A stretch of DNA of 34,669 bases. It comes from an uncultured Saprospiraceae bacterium (GTDB lineage Bacteria; Bacteroidota; Bacteroidia; Chitinophagales; Saprospiraceae). The notes under the pieces are model-generated. The model worked only from the letters and a program-made list of their open reading frames with translations, had not been told where the DNA came from and searched no databases. The DNA is taken from positions 1 to 34,669 of the forward strand of contig CAKZUV010000374.1 in NCBI GenBank assembly GCA_937921555.1. Reading direction: 5' to 3'. How positions within the stretch are numbered: position 1 is the first letter of the stretch; each line of letters starts with the position of its first letter. Shown here in pieces: positions 8,105-16,066 of the stretch. A program made the position numbers and the translations under genes.

Positions 8105-8713
8105 ATGCTCTCTGTCGCAACCATCACTTCGGAACCCCTCTCCGACGAAGAAATTTGTCGGCAATTTGCCGCTACCGGTGACCGGAAACTGATCGGCGAA
8201 TTGTACAAAAGATACGGCCATCTCGTCTACGGTGCCTGCATGAAATATTTGAAAAACACCGAAGAAAGTAAGGATTTGGTTTCTGTTATTTTTGAAAAAA
8301 TAATGCTGAAAATTCCTGACACTCCAATATCTGCTTTTAATTCCTGGCTGTACACCGTTATCCGGTCCGAGTGTCTGATGCGGCTGCGCCGTGATAAAAA
8401 ATATGATGCGCTGAAAGAAAATGTTTTCCGGCAGGAAGAAAATAATGAGGTCATTACACCCCGTTATGGCGATAATACCCGCGTAGGAAAAGGGCTGAAT
8501 TTAATCGCCTCCAACCGGGAAGAAATGGTCATTGAAGCCATCAAAAGTTTAAATCCCGAACAACATACTTGCATCACGCTTTTCTTTTTTGACAAAAAAA
8601 GTTACAAAGAAATTGTAGCCAGTACGCCCTTCTCCGAAAAGGAAGTCAAAAGCTATTTGCAAAATGGAAAACGTAATATCAAACAATTCCTCGAACTGCA
8701 CGAATATGAATAA
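8105..8713 (+). CDS. ECF-type RNA polymerase sigma-70 family factor
   Basis: This 202-residue extracytoplasmic-function sigma factor would direct RNA polymerase to a stress or envelope regulon. A sigma-2 region covers about residues 25-95 (LIGELYKRYGHLVYGACMKY, then SAFNSWLYTVIRSECL). A sigma-4 helix-turn-helix region covers about 140-195 (LNPEQHTCITLFFFDKKSYK onward). No sigma-3 region is present, as expected for the class. The stop codon overlaps the start of the next gene (ATGAATAA at 8706-8713), so sigma factor and membrane partner are translationally coupled, the typical sigma/anti-sigma arrangement. It has no TonB-receptor neighbour, unlike the FecI-like factor at 23240. Confidence 0.93.
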   Translation: MLSVATITSEPLSDEEICRQFAATGDRKLIGELYKRYGHLVYGACMKYLKNTEESKDLVSVIFEKIMLKIPDTPISAFNSWLYTVIRSECLMRLRRDKKYDALKENVFRQEENNEVITPRYGDNTRVGKGLNLIASNREEMVIEAIKSLNPEQHTCITLFFFDKKSYKEIVASTPFSEKEVKSYLQNGKRNIKQFLELHEYE

Positions 8714-9473
8714 AATACTTACCAACACCACCTGTCTCAGTCCCGAACAAATTCAGGCATACCTCAAAGAGGAACTCGACAAAGACCAGCGTTTTGACGT
8801 GGAAAATCATCTGCTCGATTGTCCTCTGTGTACCGATGCCGTGGAAGGCTTCGCTAATCATCACAACGTCGAGGATTTACCCGAACTTGATTTTTTAAAG
8901 ACCACTGAAACTGCCTCCCCCACTCCGGCAGTGGTAAAAGAACTACCAGTTCGTAAAAACTGGGCCATGCGAATCGCAGCGAGTTTGCTTTTACTGAGTA
9001 TCCCCATTGGTAGTTATCTTTACTGGCAAAGCAACGCTACCGAACGGATTCTGGCGGCCAATTTTATGGAAGAAAATAATCCGATAGTCGGCGCCCTGCG
9101 ATCAGGTGATGAATCTCTGATTACCAATACTTCTTTACAAAACGGATTGGAGGCTTACCAAAACGAGCAATACCAGGTTAGTTTGGATATATTTACCGAA
9201 GTATTAAACACCGATCCTGAAAATGTGTTAGCTAATTATTATAGCGGAATGGCGGCCAAAAAATTGAAGAACTGGCCAATTGCAGAAAAACAACTAAAAA
9301 TTACCCGGATCAATATACCCGAGCATTACGACGAAGCAACCTGGCAATTAGTGGCCGTTTATTTGTCGCAGGATAAAAAAGAGGAAGCAGACAACCTGCT
9401 GCGGGAAATAATTGAAAACGATAAAAGCCGATATCAGAGATCCGCACTGGATGTCTTAAAAAAATTAAATTAA
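8706..9473 (+). CDS. Membrane-anchored zinc-finger/TPR protein, probable anti-sigma factor
   Basis: This 255-residue single-pass protein probably sequesters the sigma factor encoded just upstream (inference from gene order and domain type). The N-terminal cytoplasmic part has an anti-sigma zinc-finger motif, H35-x3-C39-x2-C42 (HLLDCPLC). A membrane helix spans about residues 87-107. The outer part (about 145-250) has TPR-like helices (GLEAYQNEQYQVSLDIF, VLANYYSGMAAKKL) that could sense a protein or peptide ligand. The ATG at 8706 overlaps the sigma stop; an in-frame ATG at 8664 would lie deep inside the sigma gene and is less likely. The MDR reductase gene starts 4 bases after this stop. Confidence 0.88.
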   Translation: MNKILTNTTCLSPEQIQAYLKEELDKDQRFDVENHLLDCPLCTDAVEGFANHHNVEDLPELDFLKTTETASPTPAVVKELPVRKNWAMRIAASLLLLSIPIGSYLYWQSNATERILAANFMEENNPIVGALRSGDESLITNTSLQNGLEAYQNEQYQVSLDIFTEVLNTDPENVLANYYSGMAAKKLKNWPIAEKQLKITRINIPEHYDEATWQLVAVYLSQDKKEEADNLLREIIENDKSRYQRSALDVLKKLN

Positions 9474-9477
9474 AATA

Positions 9478-10482
9478 ATGAACAAGCAACTGATACTCGA
9501 AAAACGTCCCGTTGGAATGCCCGACGCGGATACCTGGAAATTAGAAAACCACCCGGTCCCCGAACCGGGAGACGGAGAAGTACTGATCGAAAATCACTAT
9601 ATCTCTCTCGATCCGGCCATGCGCGGCTGGATGAATGACAGCAAATCTTACATTCCCCCCGTACAACTGGGCGAAGTGATGCGCGCCGGCACCATCGGTA
9701 AAGTCATTAAATCCAACAATCATCCTAAATACAAAGCAGGAGATGTACTAACCGGCTGGGGAGGTGTTCAGCAATACGCCATTACCAACGGAGAAAATTA
9801 TTATCCGGTTGATACCCGCCTCGCACCGATGCCCACGTATATCGGCACACTGGGTATGCCCGGAATGACCGCTTATTTTGGTATTCTGGAAGTGGGAAAA
9901 ATAAAAGAAGGAGACATCGTTTTGGTTTCCGGTGCTGCCGGAGCAGTAGGTAGTGTCGTGGGACAGATTGCCAAAATTAAAGGATGCCGGGTGATCGGTA
10001 TTGCCGGTGGTCCGGAAAAATGTAAGTATCTGACGGATGAGTTAGGGTTTGACGGAGCGATTGACTACAAAAATGAAAACGTTAACAAGGCATTGAAAGA
10101 ACATTGTCCGAAAGGAATTGATGTTTATTTTGACAATGTAGGCGGAGACATTCTGGACGCCGCACTCGGTCGTTTACGGATGCACGCACGGGTAGTCATC
10201 TGCGGAGCTATTTCCCAATATAACAATACCACTGCCATCAAAGGACCTTCCAATTATTTGTCTTTGCTCGTCAACCGGGCTACGATGCAGGGCATGGTCG
10301 TGATGGACTACGCCAAAGATTACCGGACGGCAGCGCAGGAAATGGGTGGCTGGATGGCTCAGGGAAAATTAAAAAGCCGCGAAGATATTTACGAGGGAAT
10401 CGAAAATTTTCACGACACTTTTAAGCGACTTTTCACGGGAGAGAAAAACGGGAAACTGGTATTGAAGGTGAAGGAAGCGTAA
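9478..10482 (+). CDS. NADP-dependent medium-chain dehydrogenase/reductase (prostaglandin/leukotriene B4 reductase-like)
   Basis: This is a zinc-independent MDR reductase of the leukotriene B4 12-hydroxydehydrogenase/CurA group, which reduces carbon-carbon double bonds of enones with NADPH. It is 334 residues, the usual length. The GroES-like N-terminal half has SLDPAMRGWM, which is typical of the group. The Rossmann nucleotide-binding segment is SGAAGAVGSVVGQIAKIKGC (about 151-170), and the IDVYFDNVGG motif follows. No zinc-ligand cysteines are present. It begins 4 bases after the TPR anti-sigma gene, so it is probably in that operon and under the same sigma factor. That suggests detoxification of reactive aldehydes or enones, though the substrate is not determined. 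Confidence 0.93.
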   Translation: MNKQLILEKRPVGMPDADTWKLENHPVPEPGDGEVLIENHYISLDPAMRGWMNDSKSYIPPVQLGEVMRAGTIGKVIKSNNHPKYKAGDVLTGWGGVQQYAITNGENYYPVDTRLAPMPTYIGTLGMPGMTAYFGILEVGKIKEGDIVLVSGAAGAVGSVVGQIAKIKGCRVIGIAGGPEKCKYLTDELGFDGAIDYKNENVNKALKEHCPKGIDVYFDNVGGDILDAALGRLRMHARVVICGAISQYNNTTAIKGPSNYLSLLVNRATMQGMVVMDYAKDYRTAAQEMGGWMAQGKLKSREDIYEGIENFHDTFKRLFTGEKNGKLVLKVKEA

Positions 10483-10596
10483 TCGTTAAATTTATCAATT
10501 GCAGCCAATTAATGGAAATTTGGACAAGCTTTTAAATCACTCATTCCTTGCGGTGAATAAAACCGCCATTTCAACGTAGGCCAATGTTTATAAAAT

Positions 10597-10628
10597 AACC
10601 CGCCTTCGCCAGAAAGCGAAGGCGGGTT
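10597..10628. terminator. Bidirectional hairpin terminator
   Basis: A 13-bp perfect stem (AACCCGCCTTCGC at 10597-10609, complement at 10616-10628) with a 6-base loop lies between two convergent genes, the MDR reductase (+) and the GH10 xylanase (-). It probably serves both. Confidence 0.8.
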
Positions 10629-10658
10629 CGTATACTCCGACTCCGACCTACAGCCAGC

Positions 10659-12779
10659 TTACTGTACCACCAATTTTCGGTATCCCGTCTTATTCAAAGA
10701 CTGTAATCGTACGATGTATACACCACTGGCTAAATCAATTTCCAGAATACTGCCATTGGCTACCTGCTCAAAATGCTGATAAATTTTACCATTGACATCT
10801 AAAATGTCCAGGTTTACGTTTGCAATTGCTTCATTTAAAGTTATTTTAATGTGGTCATGAGTTGGGTTGGGAGCAATCTCCACCAGGTTAACATCAAGTT
10901 CCTGCGTAGCGGTGACGCCCAGAATGATATGCAGCGTAGTGTCACCGCTCAGCGTAGCATTGACCTCTTGCATAATCCCATCATGTTCTACAAATATTTT
11001 GTGTTGTCCTTTGAAAGGACGGAATAACATAAGACCTTCGTCGTTGGTAGTTCCTGTTTCGTTGGTCCACCACTCGTTGAATACCAGATTGTTAAAAGCT
11101 GCTCCGGAAGGCTTTAAATTCCAATTAATATCAAACATAGGAGCATTATTTTTCCAGTGATTACCGTCCCAGAATCCCCACATGATAAAGGCATCCACAG
11201 CTTCGTGGCTAAAGGTCATGGTTAGAAAATCATTCAGATATCTGGCCTGCGTTTCCGGTGAAACAGTTGGATCAATATCATACTCGGTTATCTTTATGCG
11301 CTTACCGTAACTTTCATAAAAATCATCGTAAATATCTTTTACTCTCAGGATTGAGGTAGGTGTAGCTCCGATGTGGCCCTGAAAACCGATACCGTCCAGT
11401 TTGGCTCCGCTATCGATTATTTCCTCAATAAAATTTTTGTATCGATTGATCGTATTAGTGTTAGATCCTCCGGAAAATACGGCGTAGTCATTCAGATAAT
11501 TGGTTTTGCCGGGGGCTAATTCTGTCGCTTTATTAAATATCTCAGGATATAGCTCTCGTCCAGTAGTGTAGCCCGGATTATTTTTAAAAGCGTTTTCCAA
11601 ATCTCTGACAAAGGTTATTTCATTGATGACATCCCACTCGTCGATCAGTTCTCCCAGAACAGGATGTAGTAGCATACTTTCCAGTCGTTCATCAATTCTG
11701 TTTTTCATGTAAGTCAGATTGTTCTGATTTTGCAGCATATCATCCGGCATTTTATCCCATCCCGGCCATAACAGTGTGTGACCACGAAAATCAATTCCTT
11801 GATTGTCCAGCCAGACGACTCCGTTAACGGTTTCTTCGGGAGTCCCAATCCATTCTTCCTCCCACGCGTCCCACTTCAGCGCATTCTCATTAACCGCTGC
11901 GTTAAAACCGTGTCCCTCACCGTCCAGGTTTCCAATTTTTTGTATATAAGTCTGATTAAAACAACCATTGCCCGGAAAGCGGCACATAACCATCGCTGAG
12001 CCAAAACCAAATTCGTGTTCCTGCATTTCGACACGCACCGTAGCTCCCGGAACCGGGTTGCCATCTATATCTGAGACCATTATACCCATATCTGCCTTGC
12101 GCAAGTTGTCAATGCGGCTGGCAGCTTCTGCCCGCCAGGGTGCATCATCTGCCGATCCGCCATAGCTGTCAGCCGACAGACCGAAGGGGATGTCACTCAG
12201 CTCGTACTGATTGCCCAGATTAAGAGCGGTAAAACCTCCTATCTGAAAATTTTGGGCAACATTACCGAGATGAAATCCAAAAGACAGCGCATTGACGGGA
12301 TAATTATTAGAGGCCTTGATGACAATAAAATATTGCTCCCATTCCGGCGTGAAACTAATCGCCTGATAGAACTCTTTTTCAAAATCAGAGGTCCGCTCTA
12401 TAAAAACCGGTAAATCAGAATTTGCACTGGTTCGTTTTCCCCAGAAAGTTAGTAATACAATATCTCCCTGATTAACAAAACTTCTATTCCGGATTCCGAG
12501 ACCGGCAGCCCACGGATCTCCCACCGCACTGCTGGTGACACTTACTACTCTGGAAAATTCGTTACCGGGTGTCTCAAAAGTCGTTCTGGTAGCACCTCCG
12601 AATACATAAAATAAATTATTTATGCTGGCTTCATTATTTTCAAAAACAAACGAGGAGACTTCCAGTGAATGATCTTCCATCAACATTCCGGTCAGATTAT
12701 TATGGTAAGCATCCTGTGCATTGACAGGGAGACCGAACAGGCAAAACAGGCAAAAGAATAGATATGCAAATACTTTCAT
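10659..12779 (-). CDS. Secreted GH10 endo-beta-1,4-xylanase with N-terminal carbohydrate-binding-like module and T9SS sorting domain
   Basis: The 706-residue enzyme is expected to cut xylan backbones outside the cell. A signal peptide (cleavage after VNA, about residue 21) is followed by a beta-rich module of the CBM4/9/22 type (about 22-210), a short Ig-like linker ending in EHEFGFGSA, and the GH10 barrel (about 265-580). The catalytic residues are visible: acid/base E387 in WDVINE and nucleophile E499 in ITEYD. The last ~72 residues begin IAPNPTHD and form a type A T9SS sorting domain, so the protein crosses the outer membrane and is released or anchored. RGHTLLWPGW (H334-W341) has Pro where many GH10 enzymes have His (WHSQ), a variant I recall from a Bacteroidota-rich subgroup. 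It is the last gene of the utilisation locus and has its own upstream spacer. Confidence 0.95.
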   Translation of the reverse strand: MKVFAYLFFCLFCLFGLPVNAQDAYHNNLTGMLMEDHSLEVSSFVFENNEASINNLFYVFGGATRTTFETPGNEFSRVVSVTSSAVGDPWAAGLGIRNRSFVNQGDIVLLTFWGKRTSANSDLPVFIERTSDFEKEFYQAISFTPEWEQYFIVIKASNNYPVNALSFGFHLGNVAQNFQIGGFTALNLGNQYELSDIPFGLSADSYGGSADDAPWRAEAASRIDNLRKADMGIMVSDIDGNPVPGATVRVEMQEHEFGFGSAMVMCRFPGNGCFNQTYIQKIGNLDGEGHGFNAAVNENALKWDAWEEEWIGTPEETVNGVVWLDNQGIDFRGHTLLWPGWDKMPDDMLQNQNNLTYMKNRIDERLESMLLHPVLGELIDEWDVINEITFVRDLENAFKNNPGYTTGRELYPEIFNKATELAPGKTNYLNDYAVFSGGSNTNTINRYKNFIEEIIDSGAKLDGIGFQGHIGATPTSILRVKDIYDDFYESYGKRIKITEYDIDPTVSPETQARYLNDFLTMTFSHEAVDAFIMWGFWDGNHWKNNAPMFDINWNLKPSGAAFNNLVFNEWWTNETGTTNDEGLMLFRPFKGQHKIFVEHDGIMQEVNATLSGDTTLHIILGVTATQELDVNLVEIAPNPTHDHIKITLNEAIANVNLDILDVNGKIYQHFEQVANGSILEIDLASGVYIVRLQSLNKTGYRKLVVQ

Positions 12780-12829
12780 TACGTCAACTTTAAAAATTAA
12801 ACAAAAACACTGATATTTTATAAAAACAG

Positions 12830-12890
12830 GTCATCCCGGATTTCAGGACAGTTCCACGAAGTGGAACAATTATCCTGAAAACGGGATGAC
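12830..12890. repeat. Nested palindrome between the GH10 and five-repeat genes
   Basis: Outer arms GTCATCCCG and CGGGATGAC, extended by TTCAGGA and TCCTGAA, enclose an inner palindrome TTCCACGAAGTGGAA (12852-12866). This cruciform-like repeat lies about 50 bases upstream of the xylanase start. It could be a transcription barrier, an operator or a dispersed repeat. Confidence 0.7.
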
Positions 12891-12927
12891 TTATAATCAT
12901 TTTAAAAAATAAGATATAAAAATTGGG

Positions 12928-12952
12928 GCCGGTTAAGTTGATGCTAACCGGC
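12928..12952 (-). terminator. Hairpin terminator after the five-repeat gene
   Basis: An 8-bp stem (GCCGGTTA at 12928-12935, TAACCGGC at 12945-12952) read on the minus strand is followed by CCCAATTTTTATA. It lies 67 bases after the stop of the 995-residue gene and could separate it from the xylanase. Confidence 0.6.
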
Positions 12953-13019
12953 TGGCTATTAAGCATCCAAATATTATGCGTTATCCTTTAAATCTTTGGT
13001 ACATGGTATAGTTTATTAA

Positions 13020-16007
13020 TTATTTCTTGGTAATCTTCTCTGATGCCACCAGCGTACCATCAACTCTGGCAGTCAAAATGTACATTCCGCTACTCAGCTG
13101 ACTCAGATCAATGGGCTGATACATCGTTCCGGCCACCTGAGAAGACTGATGCTGAACGGCCGTTTTCTGACCCAGCATATCAAATACTTCAATGGTCACA
13201 TTTCCGCTCTGTAAAAGTCCCATTTCAAATACCACTTCGTCCCCGGCCGGCATCGGATAAATTTTGGCCGAAGAGGCCCGGTCATAATCAATCACCGCCA
13301 CAGTCAGTGGGCTACCAAAAGAAATCCAGTCAATGTCGATGGTTCCCTCAAATCCACCATTATCCGGGTCGGGATAAAATAAAATAGACTCAATTCTTTT
13401 ACCATCTACCGGACACGTCGTACCATCCGGACAATCAGGACTGAATCCTGCATCCAGATATCTTCCGGTAAAATCATATTCTACCAGATCAAATTCGGTC
13501 GGCAATACGGGCTGGATAGCCGAAGAATTGGTCGTATATCCCTGTAAATCGATCAGGTCAATTCTAAACGGGATATCGGCAACCGAAGAACGGGCAAAGA
13601 TAAATACCTTTCCGTCTCCGCCTTCTACGTTTAACCTTACTTCTTCGTTGGCGTCCTGATCGTGCGGTTCGTAGACAATAGCCCCGTAAGGATTACCGGT
13701 TCCATCACCGGTAATGGTCAAAATACTATTCGTTTCGGTATTTACCAGTCCAGTAGCGTCTCCGTGAAACGAATTGTCATCGTTGTTAAAATCATCCGCA
13801 TAGTTCAGAATACCTACCGGCTCGGGATTCAAATCTTCCAATGGTTCAATGGTAGATACCCAGTCAATGGTAACCGTTCCGGTGAAACCACTGGTACCCG
13901 GATCTACATAAAACAACATGGTACCTATTCTACTGGCATCTACCAGACAAGGCGGATCAGTACAGGGTGCCCCTCCGAATCCGGCGTCAACGTAGCGACC
14001 GGTAAAGTCGTATTCGTAAATCTGATAGTCGGTGGACAAGGACATCTGATTGGCATTTTCGTTGGTCACAAAACCCATTTCGTCGATCAGGTCAATTCTC
14101 AATGTAGTCATGTCAACGCTACTCTTTGCTTTAATCCATACTTTGTTGTTCGGCGTAAGGTTTGCCAGAATGGGTTCGAGCGTTTGCTGATCGTGCAGCG
14201 TGTAGCTGGAAGCGGTAAAATCCATGGAACCTCCGTCACCCGTCAGAATAAGCTCATTGTCAGTTTCTACTACGGAAAAGCCCGCTGCGTCTCCCCAATT
14301 GGAGCGGTCATCATCATCAAATTGATCCGCATAGGCATCAATCTCCGCTCCCAGTGGTGCACCGAAAGAAATATAGTCAATCATTACAGTTCCTTCGAAT
14401 CCACCATCTACAGGATTTACATAAAACAGTACATTTGCAATTGCCGTTGGGTCTACCGGACAGGTGGACATACCACTGGTTGGACAGGCTTCTGAAAATC
14501 CAAGGTCCGTATATTGTCCGTCAAAATCCAGTTCGATCAAAGAATAATTATCATCCAGCGTACGGGTAAAGGAAGGAGCAGAGGTGATAAAACCCAGCGT
14601 ATCCATTAAATCTACCCGCAGCAGCGTACCATTGGCCAGACTGGATTTGGCTTTAATAAATACTTTGTGATTTCCAGTTACATCCAGAACAACAGGTTCT
14701 AGGGTTTCCTGGTTGTGCAGGCTGTAAGCGACCGCAGAAAAAGGACCGGCCGTACCGTCACCCGTAATGGATAATTCCGTTCCGTCTTCTACGGCCAGGA
14801 AATTATCACTGGTGATAAAAGCGCCGTCTCCGTTGTCGAAATGATCGTCGTAAACAGCAACTGCCTGCCCCGGATCTACTGGCTCCAGCGGAATACCAGC
14901 CGAAATATATTCTATTTCTACCTGTCCGGCAAAAGCTTCTACCCCCGGATTAATAAAAATAAGGAAAGTCTGAATCGTTTCCGGATTTACCGGACAATTA
15001 CCCTGACCGGGAGGTTCGGATACACAGGGTGTTCCTCCCCAGCCTAAATCGGTCAGTACACCAGTAAAGTTATATTCGTACGTTTTCCATTCTGTATTGA
15101 TTACTTTGGTAACACTTCCCTGAGTAGAAATAAATCCGTTATTGTCTCCGACGTCTACCCGTACAGAAACTCCGTCAAGATTGGATCTCATCCGTACAAA
15201 TACTTTGTTATCAGCAGCGGATAAATCAAAACTGGATGGCGTGAAGTTGACCTGATTATGTACTCCATAAGTCATCGGATTGAAAGCTTCGTTGGTACCG
15301 TCTCCGGTAATAATCCATTTTGAATCCACAATTTCCTGTGAAAATCCTCCGCCTGTATTAACCCAGTTAATGGTAGAATCGGTGTCGTCAAATAATTCCT
15401 GAAAAACATCCGACATAGGAGGCTCGACGGGTTCAGTACCAACCGAAATAAAATCGAGGATGACGGTAGTTCCGTTCATCGGCTGTCCCGGATTGATAAA
15501 GAAAAGTAGCGTGGTAATTGCCGTCGGATCGACCGGGCATTCTCCTTGTCCGGCCACGGGTGGTGTACAGGAAGTACCTCCCCAACCGGCATCCACGTAT
15601 TTATCTGTAAAGTCAAATTCCAGAACAGTGTAATCGTTAAGCAATGTTTTGACAATTGCGTTTTGACTTGTCACGAACCCGTCTGCGTCCAGTACGTCGA
15701 GTCTGAACTGGGCACCAATGTTACTGGCTTTTGCTTTAACGAATATTTTATTGGTTTCAGAAATATCAATCGTCATCGGTACTCCGGTTGCCTGATCGTG
15801 GGGCTGGTAAGAAATGGCATTCCATTCTATTCCGGCCGAGTTGTCACGGATCAGTGTCCATTCGTCGTTGGCTTCTTCGGAGGTTACACCGGGAGGAATA
15901 CCAGTATTGTCGGCTGATCCGTTGTCAAACTGATCGATGTAAACCTGCGCTCCCAGATGTATGCTTAGAAAGACAACCAGGAAAAATGGTAGTATAAATT
16001 TTTTCAT
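13020..16007 (-). CDS. Secreted protein of five tandem carbohydrate-binding-like repeats with T9SS sorting domain
   Basis: I do not recognise a named family. A signal peptide (about 1-20) precedes five repeats at about 23-193, 198-373, 384-551, 557-722 and 733-900, then a T9SS C-terminal domain (about 905-995, KIYPMPAGDEV). Each repeat has the same anchors: a TGDG start (weaker in repeat 1), Y-x-x-H-D/N-Q (H70, H250, H431, H605, H782), R-x-D (R102, R283, R464, R637, R815), Y/L-x-D-x-G-F/W, a cysteine pair (147/157, 328/338, 508/516, 682/687, 859/865) and an INPG-like strand ending in DxIS. The pattern suggests beta-sandwich modules with a disulfide-closed loop, like carbohydrate-binding modules. 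No catalytic domain is visible. Placement between the TIG lipoprotein and the xylanase suggests multivalent xylan binding at the cell surface (inference). Confidence 0.85.
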   Translation of the reverse strand: MKKFILPFFLVVFLSIHLGAQVYIDQFDNGSADNTGIPPGVTSEEANDEWTLIRDNSAGIEWNAISYQPHDQATGVPMTIDISETNKIFVKAKASNIGAQFRLDVLDADGFVTSQNAIVKTLLNDYTVLEFDFTDKYVDAGWGGTSCTPPVAGQGECPVDPTAITTLLFFINPGQPMNGTTVILDFISVGTEPVEPPMSDVFQELFDDTDSTINWVNTGGGFSQEIVDSKWIITGDGTNEAFNPMTYGVHNQVNFTPSSFDLSAADNKVFVRMRSNLDGVSVRVDVGDNNGFISTQGSVTKVINTEWKTYEYNFTGVLTDLGWGGTPCVSEPPGQGNCPVNPETIQTFLIFINPGVEAFAGQVEIEYISAGIPLEPVDPGQAVAVYDDHFDNGDGAFITSDNFLAVEDGTELSITGDGTAGPFSAVAYSLHNQETLEPVVLDVTGNHKVFIKAKSSLANGTLLRVDLMDTLGFITSAPSFTRTLDDNYSLIELDFDGQYTDLGFSEACPTSGMSTCPVDPTAIANVLFYVNPVDGGFEGTVMIDYISFGAPLGAEIDAYADQFDDDDRSNWGDAAGFSVVETDNELILTGDGGSMDFTASSYTLHDQQTLEPILANLTPNNKVWIKAKSSVDMTTLRIDLIDEMGFVTNENANQMSLSTDYQIYEYDFTGRYVDAGFGGAPCTDPPCLVDASRIGTMLFYVDPGTSGFTGTVTIDWVSTIEPLEDLNPEPVGILNYADDFNNDDNSFHGDATGLVNTETNSILTITGDGTGNPYGAIVYEPHDQDANEEVRLNVEGGDGKVFIFARSSVADIPFRIDLIDLQGYTTNSSAIQPVLPTEFDLVEYDFTGRYLDAGFSPDCPDGTTCPVDGKRIESILFYPDPDNGGFEGTIDIDWISFGSPLTVAVIDYDRASSAKIYPMPAGDEVVFEMGLLQSGNVTIEVFDMLGQKTAVQHQSSQVAGTMYQPIDLSQLSSGMYILTARVDGTLVASEKITKK

Positions 16008-16066
16008 GCTTACGTGATTTTGATTAAAAAAATGGTTAATTTATTTTAGTTAACATTGCTTATTAC

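Noticed and set aside
13662-14495. A 277-codon plus-strand frame opposite the five-repeat gene
   Set aside because: It lies wholly antisense to a well-supported repeat protein, has no signal or domain, and the open frame follows from the codon pattern of the repeats.
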